Under the pieces are notes generated by a model. That model did not search any database. It was given only the letters and a program-made list of their open reading frames with translations, and had not been told where the DNA came from. Positions 1-39,100 of a stretch of DNA of 64,000 nt are shown one piece after another (position 1 is the stretch's first letter; each line of letters begins with the position of its first letter). The stretch spans positions 419,944 through 483,943 of the forward strand of contig NMRA01000161.1 in the NCBI GenBank assembly GCA_002633005.1, read 5' to 3'. Source of the DNA: Phoronis australis (Eukaryota; Phoronida; Phoronidae). The position numbers and the translations under genes were made by a program.

Positions 1-517
1 AAGTATCGCACCCCCCCCCCCCGTCGCTGCGTTGCAGCTGCATTTGTAACCAAAATGCTTCCAACGAAACACTAATAGAAGCTTTTGACTAGCTAGTTGA
101 CAAATAAGGGACATAAAACATCAATGAAAGGTTGCGACTTGTTATTGCAAACCGGCGACTCCAGACGTTGAATTTCAGACTATCATTCGAAAGAATTTGC
201 TGAAATAAAGGTCTATATCTCAGCAGTGAAATAGTACTAAAATACTCGGCTATATGACACATTGGATTGTAGCTCAACTACCAAAATGACGCACTTCTGG
301 CGCTGAAGTCTTGGATGAGCATTCATCTCACAACAGGACGTACACAACGCACTCAGCGACTTGTTACAGTGTCACTTTCAGAGACGCATGTCTACACATT
401 TCTCTCGAGGTCGTGCATATGTGCACGTCAATTTTATGTGTAGCGCCCTACTTGTTTTTTTGTTTTGTATTTTCTTTTAATGAAAATGCCTTGAATGTTA
501 CTGTTTTGTTTTTTCAG

Positions 518-27256
<26,739 letters not shown>

Positions 27257-27920
27257 GAAAAACGACAGCCAAGCCAACAAGGGATGCTGTGTTTTGTGTT
27301 TCTTTTTAGACTTTTTTCATCGCTTTTAAAGAGTTACAGTATTTAATGCAGGGCTTGGAATGTCCTTCCTTTAAGAGGGTTTCTTTTTTGTTTCGATTTC
27401 CTAAAAATAATTATATCATCATTTTGGCATTATTCACCAGGAAAAGTTTCCTCTTTTTGTCATGGTCATTCCAAGCCCTGTTAATGGCTCTAGCTGCATT
27501 GTAGTTATCGGGTTACCTGGTGATTTCAGTGATTGCAAGCTATCCATTACATTTATGTTTTGAATTACACATTGCACTACCGAGTTTGTAGAATGAAAAC
27601 TTAGTAGCCCCGTACCTTACAAGGGAAAGATCAATAAGTTTGCATAGAATTAAATTTAGCTTTGTGTTTGAGCTTGTGTGTTTTTTGGCAGCCTGTCATT
27701 AACACTATGACTAAAAGAATTTTGTGTTCATTTGAACATATTAGCTGCCTATAGTAAAATAATAGTTTATACGTCTCTGATCGTGGGAGTGTGACGAAGC
27801 ATAAATGACGTCACCAAATCTTGACCTGAAATTTACCAGGTGTGTATGTGTGTGTTTTGTGGGTTATATGACCTGTCTGCGCTTCTGAAATAAACGGATA
27901 ATCACTACTGTGTAATCGGT
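27257..27920 (+). other. 3' UTR of the CUB-vWA-ZP gene
   Basis: About 660 bp of T-rich sequence with no further splice signal, leading to the poly(A) signal at 27889. Confidence 0.65.
27889..27894 (+). terminator. Poly(A) signal AATAAA
   Basis: Canonical AATAAA about 630 bp after the stop codon, followed within 20-40 bases by T/GT-rich sequence (ACTGTGTAATCGGTTTCTTTG). It fits 3' end formation of the ZP gene. Confidence 0.6.
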
Positions 27921-28230
27921 TTCTTTGCCTAAGCTAATTCAGTCAGTGTAGGCGATTTTCGGAGCGGCGAAATACCCCATTCACAGCGACTGCGAACCTC
28001 TGGTCTGTGGACATTACAGTCGCCCCCTCCTGATTTTTTAAATTCACCACTGTGAAGTCCCGTTTACTCTACAAAAATTTACACAGATCAACTGGCATGG
28101 AACGAGATGATCGGGTGCAAGTATGTGTGTAAACAGAACTGACACGGATCAACTTGACCCAATAGTGACAACTTTTTGATGCTTTAGGTGCCTGAATAGT
28201 ACAGTTGGATGCATTTTCAATCCATTTTAT

Positions 28231-28905
28231 GCGCCCACAAATTGATATGTGGGGGCATATTGCCGTCATCTCTGTCTGGGGGTCGGGCGTCCGCGACTGT
28301 ATCTCCTAAACCCCTGGCAGGATCTTACTGAAATTTGGCAGGTGTGTTTCTATAGGATTGACGACAGAGGGCGAAGAGTTTTAGACCGACTGCTAGTAGC
28401 AATTTTACTTTTTTACGTTTGCCTCTGCATCTTCAACGGTCCTCAACCGATTTTCATGAAATTTAGCACATAGGCATCTATCAATGAGGTGACGCTATCC
28501 ATCCGTTTTCGGATGAATTCGAGGGGTTTTACGCCAACTAGTGGAATTTTTTTATTATTTTCAAGTCTGTTTTTGGCGTCCGCCCTTCTATCAAACAAAG
28601 GATGTTTGTGACAATTAGCATGCATGTTATTACTGTGAAGAGGACTGGTGGCGATGATTTTTTTCCGACTTCGACTATTGTGGTGTCCTTTTTTATTTTC
28701 GTTTTCTTCTGTTTCACTGAAGTTCCTTGACAGATTTTCATGAAATTTGGTTAAAAGCTTTCTGTTAAAGAAACGGTCATGTGTGTCCGTTTTTGGATGG
28801 ATTCAAAGTATTTTGCACCATCAAGTGGCCATTTTTATGATACAATCAAACATCCCTACATGCACACCGTTTGCGGTGCATTCTTTGGCTCATTTCAATA
28901 TTTTT
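28231..28905 (+). repeat. Tandem-structured interspersed repeat, copy B
   Basis: Begins GCGCCCACAAATTGATATGT, then shares with copy A the GCCGTCATCTCTGT head, the CTGTATCTCCTAAACCCCTG block, one TTCATGAAATTTAGC unit and the TTTTTATGATACAA...TTTGCGGTGCATTC end. Shorter than copy A because it has fewer internal units. Confidence 0.85.
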
Positions 28906-31900
28906 CTCACCGCATTAATTTAATTTTAATGTAGAATAGATTGAGGTGAGGTTGAATTGGTCATGATACAGGTTTAACGCGGCATTAAACACGTGCTTTC
29001 TATCAGATTTTGACTTTGACCATTTATGTTTTGCTCAAATCTGCGATTTGTGGGCCCAAACATGTACAAAGTTACGTTTCTTTTGTGAAAAGCGGACTTA
29101 GATTAGGGATTCTACGGTATGTATTTGGAGATAAACTCGCAGGCAGTCGGCGTAATTAAGGAGCACTGAAAATGATATTCACAGCTTATGGGTCAGACGA
29201 CACACGGTTTTAGGGGTTTGATTCGATTTGATTCTCCCTAGAAGGAATTCGATTGATTTTTATTCGATTCTTGTTCATCAAATTAATTCATTTTTTTCTC
29301 AAATATAAGTAGTTACATGTACCACTTATACTAATTTTAGCAATAAAGTTGTCAACTGCGATAATAATCCAACCAATGAACGATCCTAATCTGTTCATTT
29401 GTTCAATATCACAAGTCGTAACATTGTACAGACAGCTAACGGTGAAATTAGAACTACGAATCGAATCAAAGTGGACCTTGGCGTATCGATGTCGAAATTG
29501 GTCGCCCCGTATCGCTGTTCGATTACATTTCCACTAATCGTTGCGCTGTTATGAAAATACAATATAAAAAGTCTGCATACAAAGTCAATTTAATAGCAAA
29601 ATAGATTTACTTTCCCATTCTTGGAAAACGTAATCTTTGAATTGACCTTTGGTTAAACTCAGACACAAAACCGCTTTATCACCTACACGTTGCTGAGCCC
29701 AAACTTGGCCAACTCCATGTTTACATGAACATAACAAATGTAGGTAGTTGAAACTACTTAACTGCATTTAAAACAGACGTACGCTGCGAATCAAACTCCA
29801 ACGTTAGTGGCCGTAAGCATCGCTATTTTTAGATCCCACATGGACTCATGTGCTTCCCAAAGAGTGGTAAATATACGCAAGCGTCGCACTCGACCCTTGG
29901 TTGATCATATTTACGAGCGCAGTTGCTGTAACACATGATTCACTTCAGTTGCAGTAAGTTTTGTGCATTTTAGGTCTTGAGATTGTACAAAAAAATCGCC
30001 AGATTGTGTGCTATAGTCGTTTCCAATTGCTTTTGTTCCGGTCAAAGAGAGCCCATGGGTGTTGTTTCTTCTTTCCTTGTCCATCATCATGGGCGCTTAA
30101 TAGTGAATACATATATTTTTCGTGTTGATGCAGAGCTTTAAAGGCGAAGGCAACCTTTTTCCATGTCATTTTGAGCTAAAATAAGGTTGGTTGGTTATCC
30201 TAGACATATTTCCACTTAATTACAGCTTTTTGTATTTTTTACTCGTCTGCTACTCCGGAAGTGACGTTTTAGGAGGCAAGCGTTTCCCGCCACTTGGTTT
30301 TGCGTTGAGTTAACCGTGCGAATCTGTTCTATTCTACTTTTGTTTTGTGCTGTTTTTCAACAATTGTCGCCACCACTTTCCATCGGCGAGTATTCTGCGG
30401 CAAGATAGGTTAGTAGAGAACTCAACTACGTTGGATTTAGGGAATGTTTAGTGTGTTGTAAGCTGNTACCACGGACAGAGGAACAACTGTCCCACTTGCC
30501 AGAGTCTCCCGCGACACACTCCCACTAGATGGTGACCTGAGCACCCAAACTGCTTACATCGTGTCGTGTGACTCCCTCGCCACACACCTGGCACCTTCTA
30601 AATAGACAAATCCACAATAAACTTAACAAAGTTTGGCTCACCGATCTGTTCACTGAACGACAAACTGTCCTCTCCACTGGGTGTCGAACTGGGCCTGTAA
30701 TCACTCCCACTACTCAATATCGCTGCAGGGCTGCTTAGAGCGGGCTCTGAGCTGGAGAAAATAGTCGTTATCGCGTTTCCGCCAGTTGTACAAAAATTCG
30801 TGGCCTGTGCTGTTTATTGTATCTCAAAGTAGGCTATATCTGGGAAGCTTACACGTTCCGATATATTATCCTGGTATTTAAAGACATTTGACCAACGGCA
30901 ACGCACTTGTAGAAATCGAAAGTGTTTGCAATACAGCTGTAGGTAATCACAAAAGAACCACGGGCACGCGCCGTAAAGCCCACACTCCACCGACTTCTAA
31001 CTTCAACCCGAAAGTCGGACATACATTTGCACGTAACACCCCATTTTAACTTGAAACGCCCCTGGAAAATATCGCCTAATTTTGCCATGGTTATGAGGCG
31101 CTAAACTTTTTTCGTCATCTTTTTACTTCTTTCCGTTTTAGAGGAACGCATGCGCCCCTTACGAATTCAGTTACACAAATGTACATATCCAGTGCCTTAT
31201 ATCCCGCCCAGGTCTAATTTTGTTGAGAGAATACCGTCAAGCAATTGTTGTCATTCCAAAAACGTACACCAGGCAACGACATTGGACGAAACAGAGTCCT
31301 AAGTTAGTCTTGATAACGCCATTTGACTCGTAAGACGTAATGTAATACAAGAGGTTTTGAATCACTTCTGGAGTTATATCGCCGTCCAAGTCTGTTGGCA
31401 CATGGAATTGCTTTCTCTGAACTGCGGATATGTAACAGTTTATTTAACGTTTATGTTATAGTTTAAGCGCGCACTTAGGCACATTAACGTATGTTCAAAA
31501 TAAGACACTTTCAAATAAAATTAGAACCATATCACCGTGTTTTGTAAAATGTTACTTGTCACCCACCAGTTATCATGATTTTTTTATTTCCTGTTGCCAT
31601 TAAACTTTTGAATCTGCATTTCGCCTTGTTTATCTGGCTAAAACACGAAAACTCTCAAAAACTCTGGATGCTTTAGTTTCTTGTTACAAAATGAGGTAAA
31701 ATGAGCATAATGCAGTATTCTCAGTGGCAACTATACTGTATGATATGTTTCAGTTACAATACATAGCATGGCGTTTATTAAACATCTGTACGCCGTTATA
31801 TGAATGCTGCTATGAGTACATGTACTTCAACCATACCGGTGCGCCTACAAACTGATCACCAGGCTGAACAACTCTGTTTATGAAGTAATGAACGGGGGTT

Positions 31901-32697
31901 TTAGTGCTAATGAAAGCAGATAGGTCTCTAATGTCCGTTTTTGATGATACCCCTGTATTGAACCTGTTTCGCTATTTTGCAGCTGAGCAAGCCTCGTTTG
32001 TTCCCAGAGTGTATAATCGGTTTATTTACATCCACACTCGGGAATTATTTTATCTTACCACTCTACTCATTTTATAACCTGCCATCTGTCTCATCGAGGG
32101 ATTCAGGCGTCGACGGAAGCAGTAATTTGAGATATGGTAGAAACACTGATCAAAAGAGGCTGTCAACCACTACCAACGATAACAAATTGAACCACACAAA
32201 GTCGTAGGTCCTCAAAAATACACACAATTTAAAAAGTCCGCCATTTCGAACTACAACGGGCTGGTTTGAACGCATTTTTTTCTGGTTTGCATAATATTGC
32301 GGTCTAGTGCGATGGTTACTTGACGTACTTGATTTTAGTGCTTGGTACAGGTTATTTGATGCATGTTTGAATGGTGAACTGTACCTCTGGGACACGTGAT
32401 AGAGTTAAGTTCATATTAGTAGGACCAGGACACTCGCGATAGTGCATTTTCATTTTTAATAACATCTACCTTAGTCCGTCCGGAACGAGAATGTTATCTC
32501 TCAGAAACATCAACGATCTCCTTAAAACAGCGCTCTGGTTTGATTGAGCCTTTTTGTGAGTCCTATATGCTTGAGACGAATCTCTTCAGAGTGGGCTCTT
32601 TGTCTGAGACATATAGAAATTCGGGTCACTTCAATTCGAGAACCCTGAAAATTGGAATTCTGATTAATTAAGGTCTCGATAGGATAATGAAAAATAA
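28906..32697. other. Intergenic DNA
   Basis: No convincing exon. One N at 30466. A block near 30130-30420 (CTTTAAAGGCGAAGGCAACC onward) has the look of an old interspersed repeat, but no second copy was found. Short ORFs here look random. Confidence 0.55.
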
Positions 32698-32958
32698 CTA
32701 TCCTTCGCGGTTTGAGGCTATCAATTCATCAACAGTAGGGTGAGTTTTATACATGTACGTTATTAACATTTGCGTTAGTACCAAGGAAGATTGACCAGCT
32801 TGTTGACGTTTCCACAGACCACTGAATGAGTTTTTAAGTTCTGTGTATTCAATCACTGCTCCTCTACCAGCACAATTTCCATATAATTCAACGGTAAACA
32901 TCCATTCGTTTCGTTTTGATGAACACGGCAAACCATACAAACCTTCAACGTCATCCAT
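32698..32958 (-). CDS. Unidentified 86-residue ORF
   Basis: An ATG-started ORF with balanced composition, reading MDDVEGLYGLPCSSKRNEW at the start and YMYKTHPTVDEL near the end. No family recognised, no signal peptide. Its ATG lies about 105 bp from the divergent ATG of the Ig gene. It could be a small gene, an exon, or a remnant of an older coding sequence; chance is not excluded. Confidence 0.28.
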   Translation of the reverse strand: MDDVEGLYGLPCSSKRNEWMFTVELYGNCAGRGAVIEYTELKNSFSGLWKRQQAGQSSLVLTQMLITYMYKTHPTVDELIASNREG

Positions 32959-33063
32959 TCGATATAATCGCGCACTCTCTTTCTAAGAAGCAGACCTGAC
33001 ACTGAGCATTTGTGGTGCGCATGAATACATATACACGCTGCACCTGAGTCATACTGCGTTACA

Positions 33064-33148
33064 ATGCTCCTCCCTGCTGGAAGTTGGGTATCTTTGTGGC
33101 TATCAGTGATGTTTGTGAGCTGTGGCTCGTTGTCACACGTGAATTCAA
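33064..33148 (+). CDS. Exon 1: signal peptide
   Basis: ATG followed by LLPAGSWVSLWLSVMFVSCG, a clear hydrophobic core with small residues at a likely cleavage point near CGSLS. Donor AA|GTAAGT is near-perfect, phase 1. I chose this ATG because it puts the signal core directly at the N-terminus. Confidence 0.82.
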
Positions 33149-36100
33149 GTAAGTTATATAAAGCAACGAAGCACCATGTACGAAGTGGACGAACTGCGTA
33201 TTGAATGAGCCTGGATTATCGTGGGTTTTTGATTCAGAATCAGTCACCCCGCCTCAATAACAGATGTGTTGGTTTACCAGTTTCCCACCGTGCAAACGGC
33301 TACGTTTAGAGAAAGGTCAATCCTTGCCCAAAAGTAAAAAAATGATCTTTTTTAAAATCTTGAAATTCTTGCTTTAGCATTTTCCAGAGATCGCGTCCAC
33401 TACAAGTCATAAGCTTGTCATTCTAATAGTTTTACTCGTTTTACCTTTATCAGAATTTTATGTTTTATAATTTTTAGAGAGAACTATTACAAACACGGTA
33501 TCATCGCCAATGCATTCGAACTACTGTAGATATTCTACACTAACACAGTTGTTTTTAGTACTAAATTACTTATGTACGAGACAATTTTCAATCAGTGCTC
33601 TCAAAAATGTTTGGAAATCGAATTGAGTTCTCAATTTTGTTCGTTTGACGAAAGAGAATACCTCAGAATTCCATGAAAAGTCCGAGCAATGGGTTTTTTG
33701 ACAGGGAGATATCAGGCAAGGAGACGTTAATTGAAAATCCCAGGCAGCTTTATACCTTTTAAGGTATAAAGCTGCCTGGGATTTTCAATTATGTTGATTA
33801 TGTTTTTAAAAAAACATAATCAACAGAATTTCCAAGTTTCAAACAAAAAAACTCTGTAGAAGTTACACCAATTTCTAAAAACTCGTTTTAGCCAAATATG
33901 CGGTCACATGACCTCATAATGTTCATGTATTGTTTTTGTGTTCGTTTTACTAAGCTCACAATTTCAAAAATGTTAAGAGGTTTCATGGGTTAAAACTTTG
34001 TGTTTTTAAATATATTTAACAAACGATGTCCTTGGTATCGACGGTGGTGGTTATAAATTTGCTATATTATGGCATTTATAGTGCGGAAAGACGCAATTTA
34101 CAGTACCACACAGTGAATTTTTGGAATCGTTCATCAGGAAAAGAAAAGGATTCAGATGTACATAATCTGATTCCTACATTTCCACCTCAGTTGGAAGCCT
34201 GCTCCAAACCCTCCCAAACTCCTCCGTAGGCGATGCCAGAAGAGCATCCATTCACAACTCACCTCGCTTTAATTCGCCAACCACCAAATGTTTCGTACTA
34301 ATTTGTTCTGAGCGAAATGGATTTTATTTCACGTTGTCGTCTGTAGCACATTATTTGCGACCAGAGTACCTTTCATACTTCGAGTTACATATAGAAAAAG
34401 TCCGTAATGATTTTGGTTAACGTTTTAGGGATAATTAAGTTAATTCCACACTGTAAGTTCAGTTAAAATTGCTAATGAATGTTGAAATAACGAACATGGT
34501 TAAAGTATATATTGGTTATATTGACCAGTTTCACCGAGAAATTTACCGAAGACCTTGAAATTTTTACCTCTCACAACTCAATCGGCTATTTCTCGGCTTA
34601 ATTTGATCTTAGAAACACGAGTTCTCGAAGACGGCATCATTGGTGGATTTCGCTGAAACTTTTCAGAGTTAAATTAAATTTTTATCTATCGAAATCAAAC
34701 ACGCTGCTAGGATTTTGATTTAAAATACCTAGTTTTTGAATACTGATTGATGTACGTATAAGACTGCTGTTTTTTACAAAAATACCAGGTGTTTGCAAGT
34801 TAATTTGGCATAAAACTGAACTAAGTGAATTATCAAAAATTTCTGGCAGCCTTTCTGAAACATAATGTTAAGTTTCCATTTAGAATTTTTAGTAAAATTG
34901 ACGGAGCTTATTTTACACTGAATTTAGCTTTTTTTGTACGTAAAAATGACTTTAAAACGTGGTCATGTGACAATAAGACACATAGTAGTAAGAAGAATAT
35001 TTTTTAGAATTCTCGATCTTTTTCGTTTCAGAAAATGTATACTTTTAACTTTTGATTTAAAGTTGAGGTCGTTTATTAAGGTCCTATAAGACCTTGATCT
35101 GTTTATTTTGTGTCAGTCTGATGGACTGCGGTCGGGAGCTTGGTGTTATTTTTTACATCAACCGTAATATTCTATCTATTTGCCCAGGTTATTTTGAAAT
35201 GCATCGACAGTTGTATTTCAGTATTCTGTCAAATTGAGATTTCGTCAGCTTAAATTGTCTAACGCATACGATTGTTTGTGTTATACGATGTTTTTTAATT
35301 TATTCCGGGGTCAGCCACAGACACGATCGAATTAAAAGAAAACGGCAAAGAAGCTGCAGATATGATTTACAAACGCGAGGGTGAAAGCGTTACATTCGAG
35401 TGCATTCTCAATACAACTGAGTGGTCACTGACTGGAATTGATACTATCTACATCGAAAAGTGGCAGGTAAGACTGTTTTTTTCATACATCCTATTTCTAG
35501 AACGTTGAAATCATTTTAAGCTAGATTTTTCTATCGATTTTTCAAAACATTTCGAAAACTTGCCTTCTGATTCCACCCAAATTGTAAATGAGAGAAACTT
35601 GCGGTACACTGTGACATTCCAAGTACATGCATGTGTGCCATCGTAAGAAAAAAAATCGTCACATTTGGATGCTGCACCAACTTTCTACGCATTGAAACCT
35701 TACGGACATCGAAAAACAAATTTCAATTTAAAAGAACATTCATGCACAAAATTTTGAGATCCTGTCTTCGGCGTTTGTTAGGCACTTAACCTGTCTGTAG
35801 ATAACAATTTATCGAGTCACGTCGGACAAGGTACTTAGTTTCGAGTTCAGACTCCAGTTTGCATGAATATTGCAAACCAAAACGTTGCATGTGGTACGTA
35901 GTTGCAAGGCCTAAATGATTGAACGTGCAGTAACAGATTTCGATATATACAGAGAGTAGAGTAATGAAAGAAATTGGTAGCATGTGTAGAAACATCGACA
36001 TGTTCCAAAGGGATGTCTTGATCCCCACGTTATTTAAAATGGTACATGCATCTGTCGTCATTTGAGAAAAGACGTTAAAAGTTAACCATATTGACTTAGT

Positions 36101-39100
36101 TTATACTAGCAAGGCACTTGCAAACAAAAGTAGTCTTTGAGTGTTCTTTGTGGAAATAGATGGTCTTTTTTAGAACTGGCCTTTTAACTTTAGATTGCTT
36201 TAATTTGGGGCGTCGCATTCTTGTGAAGGAAACGAGAACAGAACAGATGACGATTATATTTTATAATCCATGTATGTTCTGAAATAATTGTAAAAGAAGA
36301 GCAGTCTACGTTTCTTTGAAACCCGATGCTCACAAATAAGCAGGCAAGGCCAGCACATGTGAGTAGTACTGGTTTCTGACACAGGTGGTTGAAATTTGAA
36401 TGGTTTATACGTTTTACCTGCTTGCAGTTGGACCACTCCGCTTGCCCACACTTAATCATTGCTTCCTACCGCCACATTTGCTCTAACATCCATTTCAAAT
36501 TAAAGTGGTCTTGCTACAGGATTATACAGTGGGCTTCAAGAACATCAACTCCCATAAACGTATACAAGCACCATTTTTACAAACAGGAAGATACAGTGTC
36601 GAACTGTATGACGTGACAGTGTCTGATGACTACAGTCTCTTTACGGGCAACGTAAAGATCACAATTTCAGGTAACAATGAAATGATGGTTTTTGCGCACG
36701 TAAACGTGTTAGAATTGATAATACTGGCAAAAGTTGGCAATTTTTGGAGAATCCCAAAATTATATCAGATAAATGTTGTACAAATCTACTATGAGATAAT
36801 CTTAGTAAAATACAGGTGAAGATAGAAATAGTGTCTTCACGCTTTTGTCGATCGGGTGGTTGTTGTTCTATATGATTTAGCTATCCATACATGTATTAGT
36901 CCTGTAAAGGCTTCAGCGATACAAGGAAACACGATTGTAAGGCCTAGCTCCTCTGAGCGATAACTGTGTAAATTCCTTTCCTTCAATAAGTTATGTAATG
37001 CCGAGTATAATGAACGGATGTTTTTTTTACCCGACTTCGTGTGCCTCATCGAAATAATTGACCAATCGCCAGGATTCTGAATGACGACTTAACTGACCAA
37101 TCAGAACTCAGCATTCTTGACACTCATTCGTTTCCGCCGTTTTACCCGACCAACATCACGTTGTCGGGTAAAACTAATTGTTTGTCGGGTGTCACGTGAC
37201 TTTTCATAAGGTTGCGGAGCTGGCGATAGGTCAATCCTCAAACAGCTAGGAACAACAACAGGGGAAAATTCCGGCAGTAACCCTAGGACCTAGAGTAGGC
37301 TCTAGCGTCACTGTACTCTGTTCAGCACTTAGTGGTGTTCTATTTAATATCCCCTGGTACCCGCGACAGATACATGTACATGCTTCTACTGCTGGAACCC
37401 GCAACGCTCAAAACTACTGCTATCGTACGCTCGTGGTTACCTGTTTTCTCGAGCAGATGCATTACGGCGCCAAAGGATATTTCGCTTATTATTTAACGTG
37501 TCTGCAATCAAGTGCTTCCAGTGGTGGATCTAGGATACCAAAAGTGAGGGCAACATGTTGTCTCTTAAATGATAGCGCATAGTACGTGATTGATACTAGA
37601 GGCTCGTAGGGGGGGGAGTTGTGAGGAGGATTCCCCTCCTCCCCCCCACCACCTCTTCTGCCCAAGGAAATATTTTGTTTTGGCCTCTAAAAACAAGCAT
37701 TTCCTTGATTTTTTTGTAGTATTAACAACCGTTTCCATAGCCAGGTCATAGCCAGGTCGATATTTGCGACTAGTGCGGCTAAATCCCACGACCCAGATAG
37801 CATTCTGGAATCCATCGTCGCTGCACGGCAAATTTTCAACTCGACAAGTTACCTGTACTAAATAACTCCCTTGATTCTAGGTCCACATCGTTCACGCGCG
37901 AACGTGCTTCAACCTATTGTGTTTATTGCACGTTCTATATTTTGTGCAACCACTTTGTAGCAAAAGATGTTGAGTTTAAAACAATCTTAAGTTGCTCAAA
38001 AGACCAAATCCATTTTTCGTGTTGGCATTAACCAAGCGCTTGCTTTGCAAATCGTCATAATTTTAATGTTTGACAAAAAGATAATTATGAGTATCTGAAT
38101 GATTCACTGAGACTTCGAATAAAATTTACATCATACCAGCAGCTTCTGTTTCTCCATCATCAACAAACTTCCGTTTTCTTTGAAAAGGCCAAGTAATTTT
38201 CTTCCTTTGCCTAGTGGATCAGACGACGGAATCAGAGTGGTAGTGCACAGAGCCACTGGCGGTCGCCTGAGAAATCACTCGCATACATGTACATGTATCT
38301 GCTGGGAGCGGCAGTACTTAGCTATAGTTGCCGGTTGTCTGAATCAGTCACTTCAAATCGAGTCTGAGCCCCCTCCCCCCACACACACCCAAACACACAC
38401 ACACACACACACACGTAACCACAAACTACATGTAAAACTCCACACATTGTCAGATCCTGTTTCGGCCGTAAAATGCTAATTACCGGGGTTCATTAATAAA
38501 CTCAATTTTTCCTCGCGCTTTTTGGTGTTGCATTTTTGCGTCCTCAAATGGGAGCCCGGAACCCCTAAATCCGCTATAGATTCTACACGGTTCACAAGAA
38601 ATGTCTTTGTGTATGTCAAATAAAGCATAAAACAGCCTTATCGCGCCATCTTGTGTCACTTCTAGGATGCAGTACCTTTGAGTATTACTCGTATTCGAGG
38701 TGGGATTATAGTGTGCCGCTGATACCATAATATGTTGAATAAAACATTAGTTAGTGCGTTAGCTGTCCATAGCTGTTTGAACGAATTGTCCCGACAAAAC
38801 ATTTAGATTAAGCATTCCATTATTACTGAACGGTTGCGATCTCCTCCATGCACAAAGCAAATATAGCGAACGTTCCCACATGAACGTTACAACAACAGCT
38901 TTTTTGCATGTGTTTTGATCGTCTAGTGAATAATTCAAAATGGGTCGTCTTGAGGAAGCAAACAAACCGTTGCACGAAGCGGAATATCCGATAACAAACC
39001 TCTTAGCCCGTTACGCAGATTACGCTTCCCATAGACGGGGCAATTTAGGATTTCTGATCAATTCAAACAGGCACTGCCGGTGCAGTTCACCTATTCTACA

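Noticed and set aside
1-22. Poly-C start of the window as a biological signal
   Set aside because: C-runs next to N bases elsewhere in the window suggest sequencing or assembly ambiguity.
38180-38479. A 99-residue ORF with Pro/Thr/His repeats
   Set aside because: Lies within the hAT-like element and its CA microsatellite.
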